A DNA stretch of 50,989 nt, from NCBI GenBank assembly GCA_017455205.1, contig JAFTBM010000021.1:1-50989 (forward strand). Reading direction: 5' to 3'. The translations under genes and the position numbers were made by a program. The DNA is from Bacteroidales bacterium. Its GTDB lineage: Bacteria; Bacteroidota; Bacteroidia; Bacteroidales; P3. Under the pieces are notes generated by a model. The model was given only the letters and a program-made list of their open reading frames with translations, was not told the DNA's origin and did no database searches. This document shows positions 1-9,900 of this stretch, piece after piece. Each line of letters opens with the position of its first letter. Position 1 is the first letter of the stretch.

Positions 1-30
1 GACAAATCCACCCAGTAAGAAAACATTCCT

Positions 31-246
31 AATACGGACTTGATACGGAGCGGATACGGATTGGATACGGAGTTGATAAGGAGCGTATACGGAGCGTGTG
101 CTAAATTGAAAATTGAAAATTTAGAATTGAAAATTGAGAATTGAAATTTGAGAATTGAAAATTGAGAATTGAAAATTGGCTACCGCCCTCCAATTCTCAA
201 TTTTCAATTCTCAATTTTCAATTTCCGAAGTTCTCAATTTTCAATT
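31..246. repeat. Composite minisatellite, copy 1
   Basis: From about 31 to 115 an 11-bp unit close to GATACGGAGCG recurs with drift. From about 106 to 180 a 7-bp unit ATTGARA recurs, and from about 190 to 246 the same heptamer recurs on the opposite strand. This ordered pair of blocks is seen again at 11578, 30270, 39653 and, inverted, 45511, always between genes. It fills the space before tex, and I see no gene in it. The first 30 bases hold nothing I can name. Confidence 0.85.
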
Positions 247-273
247 CACCATTCGCAGTTCGCTTTTTTTGCT

Positions 274-281
274 TACATTTG
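274..281 (+). promoter_or_regulatory. Probable -7 promoter box for tex
   Basis: TACATTTG matches the Bacteroidota -7 consensus TAnnTTTG and lies only 4 bases before the tex ATG, so the transcript would be nearly leaderless. No clear -33 TTTG is found at the usual distance. The site supports the start at 286 rather than an in-frame ATG at 169, which would translate the AT-rich repeat. Confidence 0.5.
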
Positions 282-285
282 CAGC

Positions 286-2394
286 ATGAAGGATTACGCA
301 GATATTATCGCCAAGCGGCTGAATGTTAGCCGTCGGCAGGTGGAAAATACTATCGGGTTGCTCAACCAGGGGGCGACGATACCTTTCATTGCCCGCTACC
401 GCAAGGAGGCCACTGGGGGGCTGAACGAGGTGCAGATTGCCGCCATACGCGACCAGTGGCTTCGGCTGCAGGAGCTGGACAAGCGTCGCGAGGCGGTGGA
501 GGCTTCGCTGGCGGAGCAAGGGGTGCTGACCGAGGTGCTCCGCATGCGGCTGGCCGAGGCCGAGAGCCTGGCCGAGGTGGAGGACATCTACCTGCCCTAT
601 CGCCCCAAGCGGCGCACGAGGGCTACGATTGCCCGCGAGAAGGGTTTTGGGCCGCTGGCAGAGGCTATTGCCTCGGGGCAGTGGCGTGCCACCGAGGGCG
701 ATGCCGACGAGGAGGCTTTGCAGGGGGCGAGGGACATATTGGCCGAAGGCATCAGCGAGGAGGCAACCAATCGCTCGCGGGTGAGGTCGGTGTTCCGCCG
801 CAAGGCGATGCTGACTTCGGAGCTGGCGCGTGGGGTGAAGACCGATGAGGAGCGTGTGGGGCGGTTCGAGTCGTGGATTGGATGGAAAGAGCCTATCGGC
901 AAGGCGCCATCGCACCGAGTGCTGGCACTGCTGCGGGGCGAGGAGGCTGGGGTGCTGACGGTGCATCTGCGGCCCGAGAATGAGGAGGAGGTGGTGCAAC
1001 TGATAGCCAGCCGCTATGCGTTGAAGAACGCCGATTGCACGGCACAGATGCGACTGGCCACTGCCGATGCCTATAAGCGGCTACTGGGGCCTTCGATTGA
1101 GAACGAGATGCGGCACTGGGTCAAGGAGCGAGCCGACCGCGAGGCCATTCGCGTCTTTGCCGACAACCTGCGGCAGCTGCTGCTCGCCGCCCCGATGGGG
1201 CAGAAACGGACGCTGGCCATCGACCCTGGGTTTCGCACGGGGTGCAAGGTGGTCTGCCTCGACGCACAGGGTCAGCTGCTCCACAACGAGACGATTTATC
1301 CCTTCACCTCGGTGCGCGAAGAGCGGGCGGCGGTGGGCAAATTGGAGTCGCTGGTGGAGGCTTTCGAGATTGAAGCCATAGCCATCGGCAACGGCACGGC
1401 GGGGCGCGAGACAGAGGAGGTGGTGGGCAAGTGCAAGTTTCGGCGGAAGCTGATAGCGGTGAGCGTGAGCGAGGCAGGAGCTTCGGTCTATAGTGCAAGC
1501 GAGGTGGCACGGCGCGAGTTCCCCGACTATGACGTCACGGTGCGTGGGGCGGTAAGCATTGGGCGGCGACTGATGGACCCGCTGAGCGAGCTGGTGAAGA
1601 TTGACCCCAAGAGCATCGGTGTGGGGCAGTATCAGCACGACGTAGACCAACGAATGCTGCAGGAGAGCTTGGCCGACACGGTGGAGAGCTGTGTCAATAG
1701 CGTGGGAGTGGAACTCAACACAGCCAGTCGCGAACTGCTTTCCTACGTGAGTGGTATCGGGCCAGCATTGGCCGAGAAGATAGTGGCTCACCGCAATGCA
1801 CACGGAGCATTTGCCAGCCGCGAGTCGCTGCTGGAGGTGAAGGGGCTTGGAGCAAAAGCCTACGAGCAGTGCGCTGGCTTTTTGCGCGTCAGAGGGGCGG
1901 CTAATCCGCTCGACCGCAGCGCTGTCCACCCCGAGCGGTATGCACTGGTGGAGCGGATGGCCGCCAGCGTGGGGGCGACAGTGGAGCAGCTGATGGACGA
2001 TGCTGAATTGCGGTCGCGGATAAGGCTGGAGGATTTCGAGTCGGAGGAATGCGGCCTGCCGACGCTGCAGGACATCATGCGCGAGCTGGAGAAGCCTGGG
2101 CGCGACCCGAGGGCAAGGTTTGAGGTGTTTGAGTTCGACAAGAATGTTACGCGCTTGGAGGATGTGAAGGCTGGGATGGTGCTGCCTGGGATTGTTACTA
2201 ACCTGACGGCCTTTGGTGCGTTTGTGGATGTGGGGGTGCACCAAGATGGGTTGATTCACATCAGTCAGCTTGCGGAGCGGCGAGTGGCAGACCCAAGTGA
2301 GGTGCTGAAGCTGCACCAGCATGTGAGGGTAAAGGTGCTGGAGGTGGATATGCGGCGGAAGCGCATCAGCTTGAGCCTGCGTTTTCAGGAGTGA
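286..2394 (+). CDS. tex: Tex family transcription accessory / S1 RNA-binding protein
   Basis: A cytoplasmic nucleic-acid-binding protein of the Tex (toxin expression)/Spt6-like family. The 702-residue product has the family order: an N-terminal helical region starting with MKDYADIIAKRLN, a YqgF/RNase H-like domain beginning around LAIDPGFRTGCK, helix-hairpin-helix repeats (SYVSGIGPALAEKIVAHR) and a C-terminal S1 domain (GMVLPGIVTNLTAFGAFVDV). Length fits the family (about 700-780). The reading frame is open upstream to 169, but those codons translate the ATTGARA minisatellite (NFQFSIFNF), so the ATG at 286 is preferred. It is monocistronic and converges on the dppB-like gene with a 9-bp gap. 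The precise role is general (transcription or RNA processing); family membership is sure. Confidence 0.95.
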   Translation: MKDYADIIAKRLNVSRRQVENTIGLLNQGATIPFIARYRKEATGGLNEVQIAAIRDQWLRLQELDKRREAVEASLAEQGVLTEVLRMRLAEAESLAEVEDIYLPYRPKRRTRATIAREKGFGPLAEAIASGQWRATEGDADEEALQGARDILAEGISEEATNRSRVRSVFRRKAMLTSELARGVKTDEERVGRFESWIGWKEPIGKAPSHRVLALLRGEEAGVLTVHLRPENEEEVVQLIASRYALKNADCTAQMRLATADAYKRLLGPSIENEMRHWVKERADREAIRVFADNLRQLLLAAPMGQKRTLAIDPGFRTGCKVVCLDAQGQLLHNETIYPFTSVREERAAVGKLESLVEAFEIEAIAIGNGTAGRETEEVVGKCKFRRKLIAVSVSEAGASVYSASEVARREFPDYDVTVRGAVSIGRRLMDPLSELVKIDPKSIGVGQYQHDVDQRMLQESLADTVESCVNSVGVELNTASRELLSYVSGIGPALAEKIVAHRNAHGAFASRESLLEVKGLGAKAYEQCAGFLRVRGAANPLDRSAVHPERYALVERMAASVGATVEQLMDDAELRSRIRLEDFESEECGLPTLQDIMRELEKPGRDPRARFEVFEFDKNVTRLEDVKAGMVLPGIVTNLTAFGAFVDVGVHQDGLIHISQLAERRVADPSEVLKLHQHVRVKVLEVDMRRKRISLSLRFQE

Positions 2395-2403
2395 AAGAAT
2401 AGT

Positions 2404-3483
2404 CTATTTCAGGCGGATGCGGGGGTCGAGGGCAGCGTAGAGAATGTCGGTTAGGATATTGATGAGGACGAGCAGGATGCAGATGAAGAGGATGACACCC
2501 ATGACCACAGGGAAGTCGTATTTTTCCAGTCCGTCGACCACCACGATGCCCATTCCTTTCCAGTCGAATACGTATTCCACGAAGACGGCACCAGCGAGCA
2601 GACTGGCGAGCCAGCCGCTGGCGGAGGTAACGACTGGGCCGAGGGCACCACGGAGGGCATGGCCGAGGATGATGCGGCGGCGGGAGATGCCTTTGGCTCG
2701 GGCGGTGCGGATATAGTCCTGCCCGAGGGCTTCGAGCATAGAGTTTTTGGTCAGCTGGGTAAGGGTGGCGAGGGGGCGGATGCCGAGGGTGAGGGCAGGT
2801 AGGATGAGGTTGCGGAAGTCGAGGTATTCGCCGCAGCCGTAGTCGTCGACGGTGTAGAGGTTGCCTGTCATGGAGAGGTGGGTAACGTCAGCAAGGATAT
2901 AGGCGAAGAACCAAGCAATCAAGATGGCTGCGAAGAACGAGGGGAGGGACATGCCGAGGGTGGAGAGGAAGAGGGTGGCACGGTCAATCCAAGTGTCCTT
3001 ATGGAGGGCGGAGATGATGCCGAGGAGGAGACCGAGGAGGAGCGCAATGAGCATAGCGGTGAGGGCAAGGATGGCAGTCTGGGGGAAAGCTGTGGCGATG
3101 ATGTCGCTCACCTTGCGCTGGCTCTGGTAGGAACGGCGGAGGTAGGGGGCTTTGAGGACGAGGGAGGTGGAGCCGAGGCACAGGAGCGTGTGGCAGGGAG
3201 CGTACTTATCGGGGTCGAGGAAGAAGGGGGAGGAGGAGTCGCGGTGGTTGTGAAGGGAGAGGGGCAGGAGGTCGTTGAGGTAGTTGAGGTATTGGATGGC
3301 CAGGGGCTGGTCGCGCCCGAGGTCGCGGTTGATGATGTCAATGCTTTCTTGGTCGGCACGTTGGCCGAGCATCATACGGGCGGGGTCGCCAGGCAGGATG
3401 TTGAACAGGAAGAAGACCAGCGTTACCACTCCGAAGAGTACGAGCAGGCCATAGAGGAGACGTTTGGTGATAAACTTGAGCAT
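2404..3483 (-). CDS. ABC transporter permease, DppB/OppB type
   Basis: Inner-membrane permease of the peptide/nickel ABC importer class. The 359-residue protein opens with the family signature MLKFITKRLLYGLLVLFGV and FFLFNILPGDPARMMLG, has about six hydrophobic spans, and carries the EAA cytoplasmic loop (DYIRTARAKGISRRRIILGHALRGA) that contacts the ATPase. The C-terminus DPRIRLK is typical. No DppC, ATPase or binding protein is adjacent, so partners must be elsewhere. Its ATG shares one base with the tsaB stop codon (TGATG), which implies translational coupling at the end of the mpl-lolA-tsaB run. Substrate cannot be read from the sequence. Confidence 0.88.
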   Translation of the reverse strand: MLKFITKRLLYGLLVLFGVVTLVFFLFNILPGDPARMMLGQRADQESIDIINRDLGRDQPLAIQYLNYLNDLLPLSLHNHRDSSSPFFLDPDKYAPCHTLLCLGSTSLVLKAPYLRRSYQSQRKVSDIIATAFPQTAILALTAMLIALLLGLLLGIISALHKDTWIDRATLFLSTLGMSLPSFFAAILIAWFFAYILADVTHLSMTGNLYTVDDYGCGEYLDFRNLILPALTLGIRPLATLTQLTKNSMLEALGQDYIRTARAKGISRRRIILGHALRGALGPVVTSASGWLASLLAGAVFVEYVFDWKGMGIVVVDGLEKYDFPVVMGVILFICILLVLINILTDILYAALDPRIRLK

Positions 3484-4163
3484 CAGTCGCGGAGTCCGTG
3501 TACAACACTTTTTTTAGCCACGAAGTCCTTGAGGTAGAAGGGTTCGTAGTAGGCCACATCCTCGCGTTTTCCTTCATGCCAGAGGGACTCGGCCAATGGG
3601 AGCAAGCCTTCGGCAGAGAGAGAGAACGAGGGGTCGAAGCGGGCGTTGGGGTGCGATCCGAGGAGGGGTTGCGTCTTGGCTGCACCATCGCCAATGAAGA
3701 CCACTTCGGACTGCCCGAGCCAAGGGGAGTAGAGGTCGGGGGTAATGATGTCGGCACCGACAGGACGTAGGATGCGGAGGTCGGGGGCGACAAGGAGGGT
3801 GTAGCATTCCATGCGCCGCGCATCAATCATGGGGCAGACGAGGCCACAATAGGCGGGGTGCTGCCGATAGTAGAGCGATGCCATAGAGAGGAGGGTGGAG
3901 ACAGAGAGGAGAGGCAGGTCGAGGGCGTAGCAGATGCCTTTGGCGGTGCTGGTGCCGATACGCAGACCCGTGTAGCTGCCAGGCCCAGCCGAGATGCAGA
4001 CGGCATCGGGGCGTTGCAGAGCCAAAAGTTCACGAATGAAAAGAGGAAGGCTGACCGAGTGGGCATTGGGGGCAGAACTTTTGCGGTGAGCAACGATTTG
4101 TCCGTCGCAGGCAAGGGCAGTCGAGCAGACGGCGGTGGCGGTTTCGATGAGGAGGAGGTTCAT
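3483..4163 (-). CDS. tsaB: tRNA threonylcarbamoyladenosine biosynthesis protein TsaB
   Basis: TsaB is the ASKHA-fold partner of TsaD in making t6A at position 37 of ANN-decoding tRNAs. The 226-residue product shows the usual start MNLLLIETATAVCSTAL and the TsaB/TsaD hallmark ISAGPGSYTGLRIGTSTAKG at roughly residues 57-76, followed by a DARRMECYTLLV segment typical of TsaB. Length matches TsaB (about 220-240), not the longer TsaD. It sits 3 bp after lolA and is coupled to the downstream permease by a 1-bp overlap. Confidence 0.94.
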   Translation of the reverse strand: MNLLLIETATAVCSTALACDGQIVAHRKSSAPNAHSVSLPLFIRELLALQRPDAVCISAGPGSYTGLRIGTSTAKGICYALDLPLLSVSTLLSMASLYYRQHPAYCGLVCPMIDARRMECYTLLVAPDLRILRPVGADIITPDLYSPWLGQSEVVFIGDGAAKTQPLLGSHPNARFDPSFSLSAEGLLPLAESLWHEGKREDVAYYEPFYLKDFVAKKSVVHGLRD

Positions 4164-4166
4164 GGG

Positions 4167-4850
4167 CTATCGCATATCAATGACTTCCACACTGGGGTGG
4201 TCGGCTGGGGTAAAGGTAAACTGCGAGGCTGGGGTGGCAGCACGCTTGAAGTCGGAGATTTCATAGAGTTCACGACTGGAGTCGAACTTATGCACTTCGA
4301 TGCGCAGCAGCAGGCCGTCCTCCTCGCGGATAAAGAGGCGAAGTTTGTGGAAATTGCGGGCAGAGTGGGGCTGGAGGTCGATGACGGCTGTGCCATCGGC
4401 ATCGGTACGGATATACTTGGGCTTGAAAAGTTGGGGATAGTTGGTCAGGAGGCTGGCAGGATTGAGGAAGTCCACATCATCGGTGGAAACATTGCTGATA
4501 GCCACTTCGGAAGCTTGCTTGTTCCAGTGCCAGAGGGTGGTGCCATCGGAGATGAGTTCTTGGTCGGGTAGCGAGAGGCGGTATTTCCCCTTGTGGTAGC
4601 GCACCTGGGCAGTCTGCTTGGAGAGGAGTTTCTTCTCGCTGCTGAAGGAGGTGGCCGTTACGGTGAAGGCCACATTCTGATTGAAGCGAGATGCCGCCTT
4701 GCGGAGGGCTTCGGTGGCGTTTTCATCAAGGCGACCTTGTGAGGCATGGGTGATTTGTGCCGTGGCGCAAGGCGAAAGCAGCAAGAAGCAGACGATGCAG
4801 AAGGAGGAGAGATATGAGCGAAAAGCATTTGAGGTAGAACGAATGAGCAT
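4167..4850 (-). CDS. LolA-like outer-membrane lipoprotein carrier
   Basis: A 227-residue secreted protein with an N-terminal hydrophobic signal segment (about residues 10-31, ending CATA) and a LolA-like beta-rich body: repeated patterns such as GKYRLSLPDQELISDGTTLWHWNK and DGLLLRIEVHK are typical of Bacteroidota periplasmic lipoprotein carriers. Known family role: carrying lipoproteins from the LolCDE complex to the outer membrane. Sequence similarity in this family is weak, so LolA-like is safer than lolA. It lies between mpl (22-bp gap) and tsaB (3-bp gap) on the same strand. Confidence 0.82.
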   Translation of the reverse strand: MLIRSTSNAFRSYLSSFCIVCFLLLSPCATAQITHASQGRLDENATEALRKAASRFNQNVAFTVTATSFSSEKKLLSKQTAQVRYHKGKYRLSLPDQELISDGTTLWHWNKQASEVAISNVSTDDVDFLNPASLLTNYPQLFKPKYIRTDADGTAVIDLQPHSARNFHKLRLFIREEDGLLLRIEVHKFDSSRELYEISDFKRAATPASQFTFTPADHPSVEVIDMR

Positions 4851-4872
4851 ATCCGTTGGGTTTGGGGTTCAA

Positions 4873-6240
4873 CTATTGAAGCAGGCTATCGGCAAGGGAG
4901 CTGAAATCAATGCCGTCGAAGTTGCCACTCGACATCATAAGCAGGTTGGCCTCACGCCAAGATTGCTGTTGCAGGTCGGCTACCAAGGCTTGACTGCTGG
5001 TAAAGACTTTCACCCCGCCGCCAAAGGCTTCGGCCACCGCCTCGGGCTGCAGCGGAGGCAAGTGTTTGAGAGCGAGAGCATGCTGACTGAAATAGACGTA
5101 GGCAAGGTCGGCCTCGCGCATGCTGCCGCGATATTGGGCAAGGAACTCTTGGGTGAGTGAGGAATAGGTATGCAGTTCCATGCAGGCCACCAGACGCCTC
5201 GTAGGGTATTGATCGCGCATGGCATGGATGGTGGCACGGAGCTTGGAAGGAGCATGGGCGAAGTCCTTATAGAGTGCGGCAGTAGGCGTAGCCTTGACCA
5301 GTTCAAGGCGCTTGCTGGCTCCTTCGAATGACTGGATGGCTTCGTAGAATTGCTCATCGGAGATGCCCACTTGCCGGCAGGCGAGACGGGCGGCTGTAAG
5401 GTTTAGGAGGTTATGGTGGCCAAATATCTTTAGAGGCACCATCAGATTAGAATCCAAGCCAGTGCAAAGCGAGGTGATACCTGCGGCTACCTGATAGTTG
5501 GGGCAACTATACGGCACTTTAGCGATGTCGGTACGAGGATTGTCCATAGCCACACGCCTCACCTCGGGGTCTTCTTCGCAGTAGATGAGGGTGCCACTGG
5601 GTTCAATGAGGTTGACGAACTGGGCAAACTGGGCGCGGTAGATATCGAATGTAGGGAAGACGTTAATGTGGTCCCACTCGATTCCAGTGATGATGGCCAC
5701 ATGGGGATGGTAGAGGTGGAATTTGGGGCGTCGGTCGATGGGCGAAGTGAGGTATTCGTCGCCTTCAATGACCATGACACGAGCGGTGTCGGAGAGGCGC
5801 ACCATGACGTCAAAGCCTTTGAGTTGTGCGCCTACCATGTAGTCGGCCTCCACACCACAATGTCGCAGCACGTGGAGAATAATGGCAGTGGTAGTAGTCT
5901 TACCATGCGAGCCACCTACCACAATGCGGAGCTTATCCTTGGATTGCTCGTAGAGGTATTCTGGGTAACTGTAGATACGGATGCCGAGCTCTTGAGCGCG
6001 AAGCAACTCTGGATTGTCCTGCCGAGCGTGCATACCGAGCACCACGGCATCAAGGTCGGCTGTGATACGCTCTGCGTGCCAGCCCTCCTCGGCGGGGAGA
6101 AGACCATACTGTGCCAAACGTGAGCGGGCGGGATCGAATATCTCATCATCAGAACCTGTTACAATCGCTCCTTTTTGGCATAGGGCGATGGCAAGGTTGT
6201 GCATCGCCGACCCTCCGATGGCTATGAAGTGTACTTTCAT
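4873..6240 (-). CDS. mpl: UDP-N-acetylmuramate:L-alanyl-gamma-D-glutamyl-meso-diaminopimelate ligase
   Basis: Peptidoglycan recycling ligase that joins the recovered tripeptide to UDP-MurNAc. The 455-residue protein starts MKVHFIAIGGSAMHNLAIAL (Mur-ligase Rossmann start), has the ATP loop GGSHGKTTTTAI, the Mpl-type GDEYLTSPIDRRPKFHLY, and the C-terminal ligase domain with DFAHAPSKLRATIHAMR. The frame is open for 24 more codons upstream, but the family start MKVHFI fits the ATG at 6240. The ligand family is clear: DEY and PIDRRPKF separate Mpl from MurC. First gene of the mpl-lolA-tsaB-permease run. Confidence 0.94.
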   Translation of the reverse strand: MKVHFIAIGGSAMHNLAIALCQKGAIVTGSDDEIFDPARSRLAQYGLLPAEEGWHAERITADLDAVVLGMHARQDNPELLRAQELGIRIYSYPEYLYEQSKDKLRIVVGGSHGKTTTTAIILHVLRHCGVEADYMVGAQLKGFDVMVRLSDTARVMVIEGDEYLTSPIDRRPKFHLYHPHVAIITGIEWDHINVFPTFDIYRAQFAQFVNLIEPSGTLIYCEEDPEVRRVAMDNPRTDIAKVPYSCPNYQVAAGITSLCTGLDSNLMVPLKIFGHHNLLNLTAARLACRQVGISDEQFYEAIQSFEGASKRLELVKATPTAALYKDFAHAPSKLRATIHAMRDQYPTRRLVACMELHTYSSLTQEFLAQYRGSMREADLAYVYFSQHALALKHLPPLQPEAVAEAFGGGVKVFTSSQALVADLQQQSWREANLLMMSSGNFDGIDFSSLADSLLQ

Positions 6241-6283
6241 ACTTGCAACAACGCCTTTCTTGAGAAGATATTGCATGGTGAGC

Positions 6284-6331
6284 GAAAAAAAAGCCGCGTG
6301 TCGGCTACCCATTGTTTGCAGCCGACACGCG
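6284..6331 (-). terminator. Rho-independent terminator of the purL-lipoprotein run
   Basis: Perfect 12-bp inverted repeat: CGCGTGTCGGCT at 6295-6306 and its complement at 6320-6331, with a 13-base loop. On the minus strand the stem is followed at once by GC and eight T (6285-6292). It lies just after the lipoprotein stop codon and before mpl, separating two same-strand transcription units. Confidence 0.92.
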
Positions 6332-6349
6332 ATACAGCCTCCAGCAAGC

Positions 6350-6931
6350 CTATCGCTGGCTACCAGCGATGGCGTAGGATTCAGTCTTGATATTCATCTT
6401 GACCACCAAGTCATTGGTTAGTACGGCATTGACCAGTATGTTGATGGGCGTTCCATCATTCTCGCCCACTACCTTCAGTGTGCCACTTTTGAAGACGGGG
6501 GTTTCAGAGTGCATTGTGTCCACATCGGTGGAGAAATAGAGGCGTCCACCATCGTTTTGTCCAAAGCCTCTGACTGCAACACCCTGCAGGGTCATATCCA
6601 GTTTCCACGAATCTCCCACAGCAGGCGAGGCCATATTGACCGTCCTACCCCAGTGTTCGGGACGGATATAAAAGCGGTTGAGGGCAATCAAGGGACTACC
6701 GTCAGCCATAGTATCAGCCGATTGTGCCGAGACTACCGTCAACTCACTATGGCAATAATCAACCGTCGTGGCTGCTACGGCATACGATTTGCCAGCATAG
6801 TAGAAGGTGTTCTCGGCAGCAGGCGTGGTGTCAATCGTGGGGGCAATTTCGGTAGTTTCCTCTTCTTTATTGCATCCCACGAGGAGCATCATCGCCGACG
6901 CAAGGGTGCAGAGCATTTTACGTGTATTCAT
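6350..6931 (-). CDS. Putative lipoprotein, unknown function
   Basis: A 193-residue protein with a type II signal peptide: MNTRKMLCTLASAMMLLVGC, lipobox LVGC with the modified cysteine at residue 20, followed by an acidic KEEETTE stretch and a low-complexity linker to about residue 40. The body is predicted mostly beta and lacks a domain I can name. It follows purL by 42 bp on the same strand and ends 18 bp before a strong terminator, so it is probably the last gene of the plsC-purL-lipoprotein transcript. Such lipoproteins are common and variable in Bacteroidales; no function is offered. Confidence 0.8.
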   Translation of the reverse strand: MNTRKMLCTLASAMMLLVGCNKEEETTEIAPTIDTTPAAENTFYYAGKSYAVAATTVDYCHSELTVVSAQSADTMADGSPLIALNRFYIRPEHWGRTVNMASPAVGDSWKLDMTLQGVAVRGFGQNDGGRLYFSTDVDTMHSETPVFKSGTLKVVGENDGTPINILVNAVLTNDLVVKMNIKTESYAIAGSQR

Positions 6932-6973
6932 TCTCGTTGTTGGTTATTTGTGAATATTAACTCATTATCTCTG

Positions 6974-9900
6974 CTACTTGAAGTATTCCACTCCACTTTC
7001 GAAGAGCTGCTGGTCGTCGTTGAGGAAGGTGCCGTCGGCATAGCTTCCCACGATGTTGCGTGCAGTACCCGCCGAGCGGCGCTCACTGTGTCCCATCTTG
7101 CCCAGCACACGCCCATCGGGACTGGTGATACCCTCGATGGCACAGTAGGAGCCATTGATGTTGTATTCTTCATCCATCGTGGGCTGCCCCTGCTGGTCGC
7201 AGTATTGTGTGGCCACCTGACCTGCAGCGAAGAGGCTTTCGAGGCAAGCCTGCGGAGCCACAAAGCGCCCCTCGCCATGCGAGATAGGGATGATGTAAGT
7301 GCCACCCAGCGTAGCACGCCGCATCCAGGGCGAGAGGTTGCTGCTGACTCGGGTATAGGCCATCTTGCTCTGATGCCGACCGATGGTGTTGAAGGTCAGC
7401 GTGGGGGCATCCTCGGCCTGCGGACGGATTTCGCCGTAGGGCACAAGGCCGAGCTTTATCAGTGCTTGGAAGCCGTTGCAGATGCCCAGCATGAGGCCTT
7501 CGCGTTTTTGCAGCAGCTCCATGACAGCCTCGGAAATGCGCGGATTGCGGAACACCGAGGTGATGAATTTGGCGCTCCCCTCTGGCTCATCGCCTGCCGA
7601 GAAGCCTCCTGGTATCATCACTATTTGACTCCGCCCGATGGCCTCGGCATAGGCAGCCACGCTCTCGCGTATCTGCTGCCCGTTCTGATTGCGGAAGACG
7701 AGCGTCTCGCTCTCAGCTCCCGCACGGTGGAATGCCCTCGCACTGTCGTACTCGCAGTTGGTGCCAGGGAATGCCGGGATGAAGACCCGAGGCCGAGCCA
7801 CCTTGTGGCGGCAGAGGTAGATGCTATCAAAGGGCTTGGGCTGATTGGGCTGAATGGGTTGCGTAGGTCTGTTGGTGCGGGTGGGGAACACACTCTCCAG
7901 CGTCCCCTGCCAGGCAGCGATGGCTTCGTCCATGCTGATTCTGACCTCGCCCACCTGCAGCACTGGCTCGGCTGTGGTACTCCCCAACTCCACATAGCGG
8001 AAGGGAATTCCCTCCACAGAGGCTACCTCCACCACGATGTTGCCATAGTGCTTGGCCGTCAGCTCTTCGGGCGTGGTGGCTGCATTGCTATTCAGGCACA
8101 CGCCTATCTTGTTGCCAAAGGCCATCTTGCTGACGGCCTCCACCAAGCCTCCAAATCCCACCACGTAGGCTGACCGCACCTGGCCTTGCTCAATAGCCTG
8201 CCTCAGCAGTGCATACTGGGCAAGGGCGTCCTCATAGTCGGGCATGTCGTACGCTCTCTCCCGCACGTCGAGCAGCAGCAGCTGACTTCCCGCCTGTTTC
8301 AGTTCGGGACTGAGCACATGCTGCAGGTCGCTCACTCCCACGGCGAAGGAGCAGAGCGTCGGTGGGACATCAATGTCGTTGAAGGTGCCGCTCATGGAGT
8401 CCTTGCCACCAATCGAGGGCAGTTTCAGCCCCATCTGTGCATGGTAGGCACCCAGCAAAGCGGCCACTGGCTCGCCCCAGCGGTAGGGGTCTGCACCCAG
8501 CTTCTTGAAGTATTCTTGGAAGGTCAATCGCACCCTGCTGGCATCGCCACCCGCAGCAGCTATCTTGGCCACGCTGTTCAGCACGTTCCAAGCCGCCCCG
8601 TGGAATGGGCTCCACGACATCAAGTAGGGGTCGAGGCCATAGCTCATGATGGTCACCGTGTCGCACCGCGCATCAAGCAGCGGCAACTTGCCCACCATGC
8701 TCTGTGTGGGGGTCAGCTGGTAGCGCCCACCGAAGGGCATCAGCACACTGCCCGCACCTATCGAGCTGTCGAACATCTCCACCAAGCCTTTCTGCGAGCA
8801 GACGTTAAGGTCGGCAAGGGTGGAGAGCCAAAGCTCCTTAACACTAGTTAAACTAGTTGAACTAGTTAAACTAGTCCTACTAGTCTGGCTCGGCATCTTT
8901 ACCTTCACCGCCGTCTCTTGGTGCGCACCGTTGGTGTCGATGAAGCGGCGGTTGAGGTTGACTATCTCCTTGCCCCTCCAGCTGATAACCATGCGCGGCT
9001 CGGCACTGACGGTGGCCACCACCGTGGCCTCCAAGTTCTCCTCATCAGCATAGCGGAGCATCTGCTCCACATCCTGCGGTGCCACCACCACGGCCATACG
9101 CTCCTGGCTCTCGCTGATGGCCAGTTCGGTGCCGTCCAATCCGGCATATTTCTTGGGCACTTTATCCAAGTTGATTTGCAGGCCATCGGCCAACTCGCCT
9201 ATGGCCACGCTCACGCCACCCGCCCCGAAGTCGTTGCACTTCTTGATGAGGCGGCTCACCTCCTCGCGGCGGAAGAGGCGCTGTATCTTGCGCTCGGTGG
9301 GTGCATTGCCTTTCTGCACCTCGGCCCCGCAGGTGGTGAGCGAAGCCGTGGTGTGGCTCTTGCTCGACCCCGTGGCACCGCCACACCCGTCGCGCCCAGT
9401 GCGTCCGCCAAGCAGGATGATGACGTCGCCAGGGTCGCTCGACAGCCGCTTGACGGCTCTCCGCGGCGCAGCCGCTATCACCGCACCGATCTCCATTCGC
9501 TTGGCCACATAGTTGGGGTGGTACACCTCGCTGACCAACCCCGTGGCCAGCCCTATCTGGTTGCCATAGCTGGAATAGCCCCGTGCCGCCGTGGTAACAA
9601 TCTTGCGCTGCGGCAGCTTGCCGGCGAGGGTCTCGCCGAGCGGACGCGTGGGGTCGGCCGCACCCGTAACGCGCATGGCTTGGTAGACGTAGGTGCGCCC
9701 CGAGAGTGGGTCGCGGATGCACCCGCCGAGGCAGGTGGCCGCCCCTCCGAAGGGCTCTATCTCGGTCGGGTGGTTGTGGGTCTCGTTCTTGAAGTTGATG
9801 AGCCACTCCTCACGATTGCCGTCAATCTCCACTGGCACCACTATCGAGCAGGCGTTGATCTCCTCACTCGGCTCCTGGTCGTCGAGCACACCAGCCCGCT

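Noticed and set aside
169-285. N-terminal extension of tex encoded by the repeat region
   Set aside because: Those codons translate ATTGARA minisatellite DNA, and a TACATTTG promoter box lies at 274-281; the family start is at 286.
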